Source: an uncultured bacterium (GTDB taxonomy: Bacteria; Bacteroidota; Bacteroidia; Bacteroidales; JACABE01). Taken from it: a stretch of DNA of 8,940 bases. The stretch lies in assembly GCA_903911455.1 (NCBI GenBank), contig CAIWDQ010000511.1, positions 1-8,940 of the forward strand. The letters are read 5' to 3'. Numbering within the stretch: position 1 is the stretch's first letter; each line of letters starts with the position of its first letter. Under the pieces are notes generated by a model that was given only the letters and a program-made list of their open reading frames with translations, ran no database searches and had not been told where the DNA came from. Position numbers and translations under genes: made by a program. This document shows positions 1-5,751 of this stretch, piece after piece.

Positions 1-123
1 GAAGATGTTACAAGAGTTCAGAACATTTTAAACAATAGACCAAGAAAAAAATTAAAGTATTTAACACCAATTGAATTTTTATCAATATATTTGTCAAACC
101 AAAAAGTTGCATTTATAAATTGA
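1..123 (+). CDS. IS30-family transposase, C-terminal end (partial, cut by window edge)
   Basis: Frame 1 is open from the first base to a TGA at 121-123 and gives 40 residues. They include LNNRPRKKL (residues 20-28) followed by TPIEF, then NQKVAFIN at the very end. The NNRPRKxLxxxTPxE block is the hallmark of the extreme C-terminus of IS30-family DDE transposases, just after the catalytic Glu region. The KVAF ending is typical of Bacteroidota members of that family, as I recall them. The helix-turn-helix and the DDE residues lie left of the window, so I cannot say whether the gene is intact. It runs towards the leftward yraN and stops 58 nt from that gene's end, so the host operon is not interrupted. 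It is too short to look like a gene by length alone; the motif is what supports it. Confidence 0.85.
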   Translation, partial: EDVTRVQNILNNRPRKKLKYLTPIEFLSIYLSNQKVAFIN

Positions 124-130
124 ATTCAGC
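1..130 (+). mobile_element. Right end of an IS30-family insertion sequence (boundary approximate)
   Basis: The element is implied by the transposase tail at 1-123. In IS30-family elements the terminal inverted repeat usually lies at or just after the transposase stop, so the right boundary is probably within about 10-20 nt of 123. The stretch GTTGCATTTATAAATTGAATTC overlapping the stop is a candidate for the repeat. The left end and the other inverted repeat are outside the window, so the boundary cannot be proven here. Confidence 0.5.
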
Positions 131-181
131 ATTAATAAAATCATTATGATTTAATAAATACATTTCTGTTTATAACGCTTC

Positions 182-544
182 TTAAAGCCTTGCATAAAAA
201 GCATCTATAATATGATTAACCTGATTTTTGTTTCCTTTAATTAAAACAGAAATGATATCAAAACGAACTTCAGTATCCAAATCCATCTTAACTACATAAT
301 CACTGGCTGCTCTTATTAGCAACTTTTGTTTTTGTTTATTAACAAATTCTTCGGGTTCGCCAAACACATTTGTAGAACGTGTCTTTACCTCAGCAACTAT
401 TATAAAGTCTTTGTTCTTAGCAATAATATCAATCTCTAACTGTCCCGAACGCCAGTTAGTTTCCAATACTTCATACCCATTTTCTTTTAAATAAGCTACC
501 GCGAGCTTTTCTCCCAAAGCCCCTAATTCATTATGTTCAGCCAT
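182..544 (-). CDS. yraN: YraN/UPF0102 family protein (endonuclease-like fold)
   Basis: This 120-residue protein has the usual length and motif order of the UPF0102/YraN family: GxxGE with a following Ala (G8, G11, E12), NWR (30-32), the E37-x-D39 pair in LEID, and an AEVKTR segment (51-56) holding E52 and K54. The spaced E/D...ExK pattern resembles the metal-binding core of PD-(D/E)xK nucleases and Holliday-junction resolvases. The cellular role of the family is not settled, and nuclease activity is a fold-based inference. No signal peptide is present, so it should be cytoplasmic. The start at 544 lies 12 nt after the stop of the LD-carboxypeptidase gene, which points to co-transcription from the same leftward promoter. 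No Shine-Dalgarno is visible, as expected for Bacteroidota. The IS30 element ends just beyond its 3' end. Confidence 0.88.
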   Translation of the reverse strand: MAEHNELGALGEKLAVAYLKENGYEVLETNWRSGQLEIDIIAKNKDFIIVAEVKTRSTNVFGEPEEFVNKQKQKLLIRAASDYVVKMDLDTEVRFDIISVLIKGNKNQVNHIIDAFYARL

Positions 545-556
545 GTTTTATTTTGA

Positions 557-1459
557 TTAATCAAATTTAAGAACGACAGTATCATCAACTGTCAAACGAA
601 CATTACGCCCCATTATAAGAGCATAGTTTTCTGATGTATGTCCGGCAGGGAAATTAAAACACACAGGATAATTATATTCAGCAACAGTTTCAGCAATAAT
701 CTCTACGGCTGTCTTGCCAAAAGGCACCGTATTATCACGCATCTCACTCATGCCACCTACAATTAATCCAGCTAACTTATCAAGCTTCCCGCTACGTTTA
801 AGGTTCAGCATCATGCGATCAATATGATAAAGATATTCATCCAAATCTTCAATAAATAAAATTTTACCATCAGTATTAATATCCGAAACAGAAGCCGATA
901 ATGCATATAAAATAGAGAGATTCCCACCACATAACTCACCTTTAGCACTACCTTTTCTATTTAAAGAATGCTTTTCTATTTCATAACTTAAAGATTCCCC
1001 TTTTAAAGCAGTATGTAAAGTATTTAAAGATTGGTTAATGCTACCATCAACAGGAAAATTAAGAGGCATAGTAGCATGCAAGGTATCTATAGAATAATTT
1101 TTATTAATGTGTGAATGGAAAATAGTAACATCACTATAACCAATTATCCATTTAGGATTCTTTACAAACTTAGTGAAGTCTAATTTATCTATAATTCTTA
1201 AAATACCATAACCTCCGCGGGCAATTAAAATAGCTTTAATATCATCAGCATCCAAAGCCTTTTGAAAATCAAAAGCACGTTCCTCATCACTACCTGAAAA
1301 TTGATTTAATTCTTTAAAAAGATTATCACCAAACACAACTTCATAACCCCACGAATTCAACACATCAACAGCAGGTTTCAACTCCTCCCTGGAAGTCTTA
1401 CGGGCAGGAGCCACAATAGCTATTTTGTCACCTGATTTTAAATATGAAGGAGTCTGCAT
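557..1459 (-). CDS. ldcA: LD-carboxypeptidase (peptidase family S66, LdcA-like)
   Basis: The 300-residue product matches the length of S66 peptidases, which remove the terminal D-Ala from L-Ala-D-Glu-meso-DAP-D-Ala tetrapeptides during murein recycling. The family's Ser-Glu-His triad is readable: nucleophile S109 in GYSD (107-110), E204 in LFIED, and H274 in PAGHTSEN. Other conserved landmarks are IAIVAPA near the N-terminus (13-19), ARGGYG (80-85) ahead of the nucleophile, and GGNLS (178-182). There is no signal peptide, consistent with the cytoplasmic recycling enzymes. It is the first gene of a leftward pair with yraN (12-nt gap). A near-consensus -7 element (TATCTTTT on the minus strand, 1503-1496) lies 37 nt upstream of the start, directly next to the nested inverted repeat. 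Some S66 members act on microcin-type substrates (MccF), but nothing here suggests that. Confidence 0.9.
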   Translation of the reverse strand: MQTPSYLKSGDKIAIVAPARKTSREELKPAVDVLNSWGYEVVFGDNLFKELNQFSGSDEERAFDFQKALDADDIKAILIARGGYGILRIIDKLDFTKFVKNPKWIIGYSDVTIFHSHINKNYSIDTLHATMPLNFPVDGSINQSLNTLHTALKGESLSYEIEKHSLNRKGSAKGELCGGNLSILYALSASVSDINTDGKILFIEDLDEYLYHIDRMMLNLKRSGKLDKLAGLIVGGMSEMRDNTVPFGKTAVEIIAETVAEYNYPVCFNFPAGHTSENYALIMGRNVRLTVDDTVVLKFD

Positions 1460-1495
1460 TTCTTAATTATTTATAAAATTATTTTTGACTTATGT

Positions 1496-1503
1496 AAAAG
1501 ATA
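1496..1503 (-). promoter_or_regulatory. Possible -7 promoter element of ldcA-yraN
   Basis: The minus strand reads TATCTTTT, one base from the TAnnTTTG element of Bacteroidota primary-sigma promoters, 37 nt upstream of the ldcA start. No clear TTG-type -33 element can be placed. It abuts the outer edge of the inverted repeat at 1504-1582, so the hairpin would sit just upstream of the promoter core. Confidence 0.35.
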
Positions 1504-1582
1504 ATCCTGACAGGTTTCCCATCCTGTCAGGTATAAAAACTTTCTTGATCTAAACCTGACAGGACGGGAAACCTGTCAGGAT
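1504..1582. repeat. Nested 29-bp inverted repeat built from CCTGACAGG/CCTGTCAGG palindromes
   Basis: The arms 1504-1532 and 1554-1582 are reverse complements over 29 positions with one mismatch (A1521 against C1565), separated by a 21-nt loop. In a leftward transcript that mismatch becomes a G-U wobble, so the RNA stem would be continuous. Each arm is itself a 9-bp hairpin, CCTGACAGG-8 nt-CCTGTCAGG (1506-1531 and 1555-1580). The locus can therefore fold as one long stem or as two short ones. It lies between the serine hydrolase gene and ldcA, both read leftward, so it could act as a terminator or mRNA-stabilising structure. The downstream U-run is poor. Similar intergenic CCTGACAGG palindromes occur in Bacteroidota genomes as I recall, which suggests a dispersed repeat family. 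Confidence 0.85.
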
Positions 1583-1600
1583 AACTTTCTTAACAACTCT

Positions 1601-1636
1601 AAGTACTCAAGGCACTCCAAGTATTCAAGGCACTTC
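1601..1636. repeat. Short degenerate direct repeat (2 x 18 nt, or 4 x ~9 nt)
   Basis: AAGTACTCAAGGCACTCC (1601-1618) is followed directly by AAGTATTCAAGGCACTTC (1619-1636), with two C-to-T differences. Each 18-mer is in turn made of two related 9-mers (AAGTACTCA and AGGCACTCC). It ends three bases from the stop codon of the serine hydrolase gene. No function can be assigned; replication slippage is the simplest origin. Confidence 0.7.
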
Positions 1637-1639
1637 TTC

Positions 1640-2896
1640 TTATAATCCTTCCTCAGAATTATCTTCGCTTTCATCTAAAGTATTTCTTTTATGTTTTTTA
1701 CCTTTAGATGTCTTAGTATCATCATAAGGATACCATAAAATCTTACAAAGAATAGTATTAATATGAACGTTCGAACGATTGTTTAAAGAGATAATAGTAA
1801 GTTTATCAGATAGCTCCCTTACAAAATAAGTGCGGAAACCATGCCACCAACCATAATGATAAACCTCCTGACGCTCATCATCACTAACTCTTAATCTCCA
1901 TCCAAAACCATATTTCTTAAGTTTGCCTTTATCACTTGGATCGGCAGTAAAAGCTTCGGCAATAGTAGAGGCTTTTAAAATAGTGCAGTCATACAACGAT
2001 TGATCAAATAAAAACATATCCCTTACACTTGAAAACATATCTTTATCACCTGTAACACCATCTAAATAATCAGGAATTTCTTCTTTAAAAGATCTTCCTC
2101 TAAAATAAAACGAAAATCCTTTAGCACTTCCCGCAATAAAATTATCAACAGCCTTACTATATATATAAGAGTCCTTCATCCCAAGTGGATCAAAGATATT
2201 TGCTTTCATAAACTCAGGAAAAGAAGTTTTGGAAATCTTTTCAACAATCAAAGCTAATAAAGCATAATTTGTATTGCAATACTGGAAGCGAGCTCCCGGC
2301 TTAAAGAAAGGTTTAATTTTATATATTTTAAATAAGAAAGGAATATCATTATTAGTAAGAACTTTGGTTTTATTCCAATAATGATCGGCTACATAAATAT
2401 AATTCTGTAAGCCCGAACGATGGTTCAAAAGATTGCGTATCGTGATACCATCAGCAGGAATTTCTGGCAAATATTTATTAATAGGGTCATCATAATTAAG
2501 CTTACCTTTATCATGCAAAAGCATTATTGCAGCAGCAGTAAACATCTTTGAGACAGAAGCAAGCTGGAAAGGAGTATTTACATTTAATGTATCTTTAGTT
2601 TTAAGATCAGAATACCCAAAAGCACCTTCATAAAGTATCTTTCCCTTTTCGGCAACAAGTATAGTCCCGTTAAACATACCTTTTTTATAAGAGGCAGTCA
2701 CCAGACTATCAATAAATCTTATTTTATGCTGATCGGGAACATAAGAACTATTTTCGGGTTTATTTCTACTAATAGATTTAAGATGGATTGGTTTAACATT
2801 GCTCTGCATTTCATAGCCTGTTCCGCTAAGCATTGCAATTATCAATGCAATCAATCCGATTATTAACTTACCACCCTGCTTTTTGTTTCTTATCAT
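1640..2896 (-). CDS. Serine hydrolase, beta-lactamase class C / peptidase S12 fold, exported or membrane-anchored
   Basis: This is a 418-residue penicillin-binding-protein-like hydrolase. The three active-site motifs are in order: SxxK as S114-V-S-K117 inside QLASVSKMFTA, YxN as Y206-C-N208, and HxG as H347-Y-G349 followed by WWHGF. GTILVAEKGKILYEGAFGYSD (77-97) and LLNHRSGL (156-163) are also typical of the beta-lactamase-related family PF00144. The N-terminus has a basic start and a hydrophobic stretch (about 11-25) without a lipobox Cys, so it is a signal peptide or anchor and the enzyme should work in the periplasm. The last 26 residues are a charged tail beyond the catalytic fold. Members include esterases, D-aminopeptidases, DD-peptidases and beta-lactamases; the substrate cannot be read from sequence. 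It is divergent from metG, and no good promoter element is visible upstream. Confidence 0.87.
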   Translation of the reverse strand: MIRNKKQGGKLIIGLIALIIAMLSGTGYEMQSNVKPIHLKSISRNKPENSSYVPDQHKIRFIDSLVTASYKKGMFNGTILVAEKGKILYEGAFGYSDLKTKDTLNVNTPFQLASVSKMFTAAAIMLLHDKGKLNYDDPINKYLPEIPADGITIRNLLNHRSGLQNYIYVADHYWNKTKVLTNNDIPFLFKIYKIKPFFKPGARFQYCNTNYALLALIVEKISKTSFPEFMKANIFDPLGMKDSYIYSKAVDNFIAGSAKGFSFYFRGRSFKEEIPDYLDGVTGDKDMFSSVRDMFLFDQSLYDCTILKASTIAEAFTADPSDKGKLKKYGFGWRLRVSDDERQEVYHYGWWHGFRTYFVRELSDKLTIISLNNRSNVHINTILCKILWYPYDDTKTSKGKKHKRNTLDESEDNSEEGL

Positions 2897-2949
2897 CCCT
2901 ACTGATTAATAAAGTATTAATACTATTTAAGTAACTCCCAAAAATTATG

Positions 2950-2957
2950 TATCTTTG
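2950..2957 (+). promoter_or_regulatory. -7 promoter element upstream of metG
   Basis: TATCTTTG matches the Bacteroidota TAnnTTTG element exactly, about 80 nt upstream of the metG start, and implies a leader of roughly 70-75 nt. No convincing TTG-type -33 box is present at the expected distance. The same octamer recurs before three other units in this window, which supports it as a real promoter signal. Confidence 0.65.
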
Positions 2958-3036
2958 CCGTCTAATTTGAGTTAGCTAAAATACTCATTATTTAGATACA
3001 ATTTACTAAAAGAATGTTAAAAGTTTACACAGAGTT

Positions 3037-5085
3037 ATGAACAATACAGATTTTAAAAGATATACAGTTACTTCGGCATTGCCTTACGCTAATGGCCCTA
3101 TCCATATCGGACATCTAGCAGGAGTTTATGTTCCTGCTGATATTTACGTTCGTTATTTACGTTCTACAGGTAAGGATGTTTTATTTATCGGAGGCTCCGA
3201 TGAGCATGGTGTTCCTATTACTATTAAGGCAAGACAATTAGGTGTAACTCCTCAGGAAATCGTAGATAAATATCATGGCATTATTAAGAAATCTTTCGTT
3301 GATTTTGGTGTTTCTTTTGATATATATTCACGCACTTCTAATAAAGTGCATCACGAAACTGCTATTGAGTTCTTTAAGACTCTTTATGATAAGAATGATT
3401 TTGTTGAGAAGACTTCTTTTCAATATTATGATGAAGAAAACAAACAGTTTTTAGCTGATAGATATATTACCGGGACTTGTCCTCATTGCAGTAACGAAAA
3501 AGCTTACGGTGATCAATGCGAGAAATGCGGAACTACTTTAAATGCTACCGACCTTATCAATCCTCGTTCGGCTATTAGTGGCAATCAACCTGTGATGAAG
3601 GAGACCAAACATTGGTTTCTTCCTTTAGAAAAGTATGAAGATTTCCTTAGAGAATGGATACTTGTTAGTCATAAGGACGATTGGAAAACGAATGTATACG
3701 GACAATGTAAATCATGGCTGGATCAAGGTTTACAACCTCGTGCTGTAACCAGAGATTTGGATTGGGGTGTAAAACTTCCTGCAGATATTGAAGGTGGCGA
3801 AGGTAAAGTTCTTTATGTTTGGTTTGATGCCCCTATAGGCTATATTTCTGCAACAAAAGAGTTGACACCTGAATGGGAAAAGTATTGGAAGGATAAAGAA
3901 ACTAAGCTTGTTCATTTTATCGGAAAGGATAATATAGTATTCCATTGTATTATTTTCCCCGCAATGTTAAAGGCTGAAGGCAGTTATATCTTACCTGATA
4001 ATGTTCCTGCTAATGAGTTTATGAATCTGGAAGGTGATAAGATATCTACTTCTCGTAACTGGGCTGTATGGTTGCACGAATATCTGGAAGAATTCCCAGG
4101 CAAACAGGATGAATTAAGATATGTGCTTTGCGCGAATGCTCCCGAAACTAAAGATAACGACTTTACCTGGAAAGATTATCAAGCTAAGAATAATAATGAA
4201 TTGCTTGCTATCTTCGGTAACTTTGTGAACCGTACTTTGGTGTTGACTTCTAAATATTATGAAGGAATAGTTCCTGCTTTAGGAGAAACTAATGATGCTG
4301 ATAAAACAGTTTTGGATGATATAAAGAATTTCCCTGCAAGTATTGCTGCCAGTATTGAAAGTTATCGCTTTCGCGAAGCTATTAATGAGATGATGAATCT
4401 TGCACGCTTAGGTAATAAATATCTTACCGAAAACGAGCCTTGGAAACAGATTAAAACCAATCCTGAAAGGGTGAAAACTGTCTTGAATATTTCTTTACAG
4501 ATTTGTGCTAATTTAAGTATTGTTTGCGAGCCTTTCCTGCCTTTTACTGCTGATAAATTAAGTAAGATGCTTATTATTACTTTAGAGAAATGGGATAAAG
4601 CCGGAAGTATTGATTTAATAAAAGAAGGACACCAATTGGGTGCTGTTGATTTTCTTTTCCAGAGAATAGAGGACGTGGATATTGATAAACAAGTGCAGAA
4701 ACTATTAGATACTAAAAAGGCTAACGAAGAAGCAAATGTGGAAGCCAAACCTGCCAAAGCTAATATAGAATACGATGATTTTGCTAAGATAGATATCCGT
4801 ACAGGTACAATTATAGAAGCTGTTAAAGTTCCAAAGACAAAAAAGCTTTTAAAGTTGACAATTGATACCGGTATGGACAAACGTACAGTCGTTTCGGGTA
4901 TTGCAGAGTATTACGAACCAGAAAACATAATAGGGCAAAAGGTTAGCATACTTGTTAACTTAGCACCTAAAGATTTAAAAGGAATTACTTCTCAGGGGAT
5001 GATATTAATGGCCGAAAACTATGACGGCAAGCTTTGTTTTGTAGCTCCAACGGAAACTATAAACAATGGCAGCGAAGTTAAATAA
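3037..5085 (+). CDS. metG: Methionyl-tRNA synthetase with C-terminal tRNA-binding domain
   Basis: At 682 residues this is a full-length class I methionyl-tRNA synthetase that charges tRNA-Met with methionine in the cytoplasm. The ATP-binding HIGH motif is H23-I-G-H26 (in ANGPIHIGHLAG). The KMSKS loop is the variant K335-ISTS-339 followed by RNWAVW. The connective-peptide zinc knuckle has C148-x2-C151 and C161-x2-C164. The anticodon-binding helical domain follows (about 385-545). After a charged linker (about 550-577), residues 578-682 form a Trbp111/EMAP-like OB-fold, marked by DFAKIDIRTGTI, VVSGIAEYY and NLAPKDLKGI. This fused dimerising, tRNA-binding domain is common in bacterial MetG. Codon use is rich in CGT, GGT and CCT, fitting high expression. 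The tRNA-Arg gene starts 34 nt after the stop codon but has its own promoter element. Confidence 0.98.
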   Translation: MNNTDFKRYTVTSALPYANGPIHIGHLAGVYVPADIYVRYLRSTGKDVLFIGGSDEHGVPITIKARQLGVTPQEIVDKYHGIIKKSFVDFGVSFDIYSRTSNKVHHETAIEFFKTLYDKNDFVEKTSFQYYDEENKQFLADRYITGTCPHCSNEKAYGDQCEKCGTTLNATDLINPRSAISGNQPVMKETKHWFLPLEKYEDFLREWILVSHKDDWKTNVYGQCKSWLDQGLQPRAVTRDLDWGVKLPADIEGGEGKVLYVWFDAPIGYISATKELTPEWEKYWKDKETKLVHFIGKDNIVFHCIIFPAMLKAEGSYILPDNVPANEFMNLEGDKISTSRNWAVWLHEYLEEFPGKQDELRYVLCANAPETKDNDFTWKDYQAKNNNELLAIFGNFVNRTLVLTSKYYEGIVPALGETNDADKTVLDDIKNFPASIAASIESYRFREAINEMMNLARLGNKYLTENEPWKQIKTNPERVKTVLNISLQICANLSIVCEPFLPFTADKLSKMLIITLEKWDKAGSIDLIKEGHQLGAVDFLFQRIEDVDIDKQVQKLLDTKKANEEANVEAKPAKANIEYDDFAKIDIRTGTIIEAVKVPKTKKLLKLTIDTGMDKRTVVSGIAEYYEPENIIGQKVSILVNLAPKDLKGITSQGMILMAENYDGKLCFVAPTETINNGSEVK

Positions 5086-5091
5086 TTTTTG

Positions 5092-5099
5092 TATCTTTG
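5092..5099 (+). promoter_or_regulatory. -7 promoter element of the tRNA-Arg gene
   Basis: TATCTTTG lies 6 nt after the metG stop and 20 nt before the first base of the tRNA. This fits a start point just upstream of the mature 5' end with a short leader for RNase P to remove. The tRNA could also be made by read-through from metG. Confidence 0.65.
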
Positions 5100-5119
5100 C
5101 AGTCTCTTTATAGGAGATT

Positions 5120-5191
5120 GGTCCCGTAGTTCAACGGATAGAACGAAAGTTTCCTAAACTTTAAATACAAGTTCGATTCTTGTCGGGATCA
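5120..5191 (+). tRNA. tRNA-Arg, anticodon CCT
   Basis: A complete 72-nt cloverleaf can be drawn by hand. The acceptor stem GGTCCCG pairs with CGGGATC with one G-U. The D-arm has a GTTC/GAAC stem. The anticodon arm AAAGT-TTCCTAA-ACTTT places CCT in the anticodon position, so it reads AGG (Arg). The variable loop is 4 nt, and the T-arm is ACAAG-TTCGATT-CTTGT. The discriminator base is A at 5191. The genome continues with CAA, so the 3' CCA is not encoded and must be added by nucleotidyltransferase. A terminator hairpin begins 7 nt later. I found no second copy of its 3' end in the window, so there is no sign that it serves as an integration site here. Confidence 0.96.
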
Positions 5192-5198
5192 CAAACAA

Positions 5199-5235
5199 AA
5201 AAGCCGGTTTCTAAATTGAAGCCGGCTTTTCTTTT
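5199..5235 (+). terminator. Intrinsic terminator after tRNA-Arg
   Basis: The 5' arm AAAAGCCGGTTTC (5199-5211) pairs with GAAGCCGGCTTTT (5218-5230) across a 6-nt loop, with one G-U pair. It is followed by CTTTTT. The GC core GCCGG/CCGGC plus the T-run is a classic Rho-independent terminator, ending the tRNA and any metG read-through. The A-run on the left could let it work weakly in the other direction too. Confidence 0.9.
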
Positions 5236-5307
5236 TCATACCAAAATAATAAATCACCAAATAAAGTAATCTTCTTAAGCCTTTTTTTGTAATATCACCA
5301 AAAAGAA

Positions 5308-5512
5308 ACCAAGTTGCTACTATTTCCAGGAAATAGATACAAATCAGAGTTAAGTTGCTACTATTTCCAGGAAATAGATACGAATCAGAGTTAAGTTGTT
5401 ACTATTTCCAGGAAATAGTTATAAATGGAGACCAAGTTGCAACTATTTCCAGGAAATAGATACAAATGGAGACCAAGTTACTACTATTTCCGGGAAATAG
5501 TAGTAACTTGGT
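5308..5512. repeat. Five tandem 41-nt palindrome-centred units
   Basis: Five consecutive units of exactly 41 nt start at 5308, 5349, 5390, 5431 and 5472. Every unit has CTATTTCC-A/G-GGAAATAG in its middle, an 8+1+8 perfect palindrome, except that the third and fourth carry small changes just outside it. The left 20-nt halves are well conserved (ACC or GTT, then AAGTTGCTACTATTTCC with few changes). The right halves of units 1-4 have drifted from the mirror image, with AAATCAGA or AAATGGAG at their ends. Units 1-2 share one end type and units 3-4 the other. There are no unique spacers and no open frame through it. It lies between the tRNA terminator and the APS kinase promoter. Possible readings are a dispersed palindromic element that expanded in tandem, a multi-site protein-binding region, or a structured RNA; none can be chosen from sequence alone. 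Confidence 0.93.
5472..5512. repeat. Perfect 41-nt palindrome (fifth unit of the array)
   Basis: The arms 5472-5491 (starts ACCAAGTTACTACTATTTCC) and 5493-5512 are exact reverse complements over 20 nt around a single G at 5492. The outer arm end also mirrors the start of the first unit near 5308 (ACCAAGTTGCTAC), so the whole array is flanked by inverted copies of the same sequence. It may be the least decayed copy of the ancestral unit. Without a T-run it is not a canonical terminator. Confidence 0.93.
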
Positions 5513-5720
5513 TCTTATTCAGCTATTTGCAAAACGTCTTTTTTAAGATTTTTCTTATTAAAGAAAATTTATTTATAAATAGAGCTACAATTAATCTAAT
5601 TTAAAATACAATTATCTATCATTTAGATTATTGAAAATATTCGTGGTTTTATATATAATTTTATATTCAGTTATAGTATGAATAAGTCGCCTTTCTTTTT
5701 TAAGCTCTTATTATATTTAT
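5513..5720. other. AT-rich non-coding spacer before the APS kinase gene
   Basis: I see no credible gene or RNA here. The only structure noted is an 8-bp inverted pair, TAATCTAA at 5592-5599 and TTAGATTA at 5623-5630, separated by 23 nt and about 90-130 nt upstream of the promoter element. It could be a regulator site, but such pairs arise easily in AT-rich DNA. Confidence 0.4.
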
Positions 5721-5728
5721 TATCTTTG
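5721..5728 (+). promoter_or_regulatory. -7 promoter element of the APS kinase gene
   Basis: TATCTTTG sits 23 nt upstream of the ATG at 5752, leaving a leader of only about 15-20 nt without a Shine-Dalgarno. The tight spacing also supports 5752 as the true start. A -33 box is not obvious in the T-rich stretch upstream. Confidence 0.65.
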
Positions 5729-5751
5729 CAAAATTAACTAAAACAATAATT

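Noticed and set aside
132..160. Terminator between the IS element and yraN
   Set aside because: The AAATCA-TTA-TGATTT hairpin at 138-152 has a six-pair AT-rich stem and no T-run, so it is too weak to call.
1640..2896. Dedicated antibiotic-resistance beta-lactamase
   Set aside because: The SxxK, YxN and HxG motifs place it in the broad S12/class C fold, but HxG instead of KTG, plus its length and charged tail, fit general serine hydrolases better, and there is no ampR-like regulator.
3730..3945. 71-codon reading frame opposite metG
   Set aside because: It lies wholly inside metG on the other strand, its translation shows no recognisable motif, and the metG frame is well conserved through it.
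4362..4880. 172-codon reading frame opposite metG
   Set aside because: It is antisense to the anticodon-binding and linker regions of metG; the hydrophobic, Ser-rich translation is what the complement of those codons would give.
5308..5512. CRISPR array
   Set aside because: The repeats are directly tandem. If the conserved part is treated as a repeat, the leftover is only about 11 nt and nearly identical between units, so there are no unique spacers. No cas genes are in the window.
5308..5512. Iteron-type replication origin
   Set aside because: Evenly spaced repeats beside an AT-rich stretch invite the idea, but no Rep, DnaA or partition gene is present and the surroundings are ordinary chromosomal genes.
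5120..5751. Genomic island inserted at tRNA-Arg
   Set aside because: I found no integrase and no second copy of the tRNA 3' end, and a normal terminator follows the tRNA directly. The sulfation genes beyond may be accessory, but integration at this tRNA is not supported.
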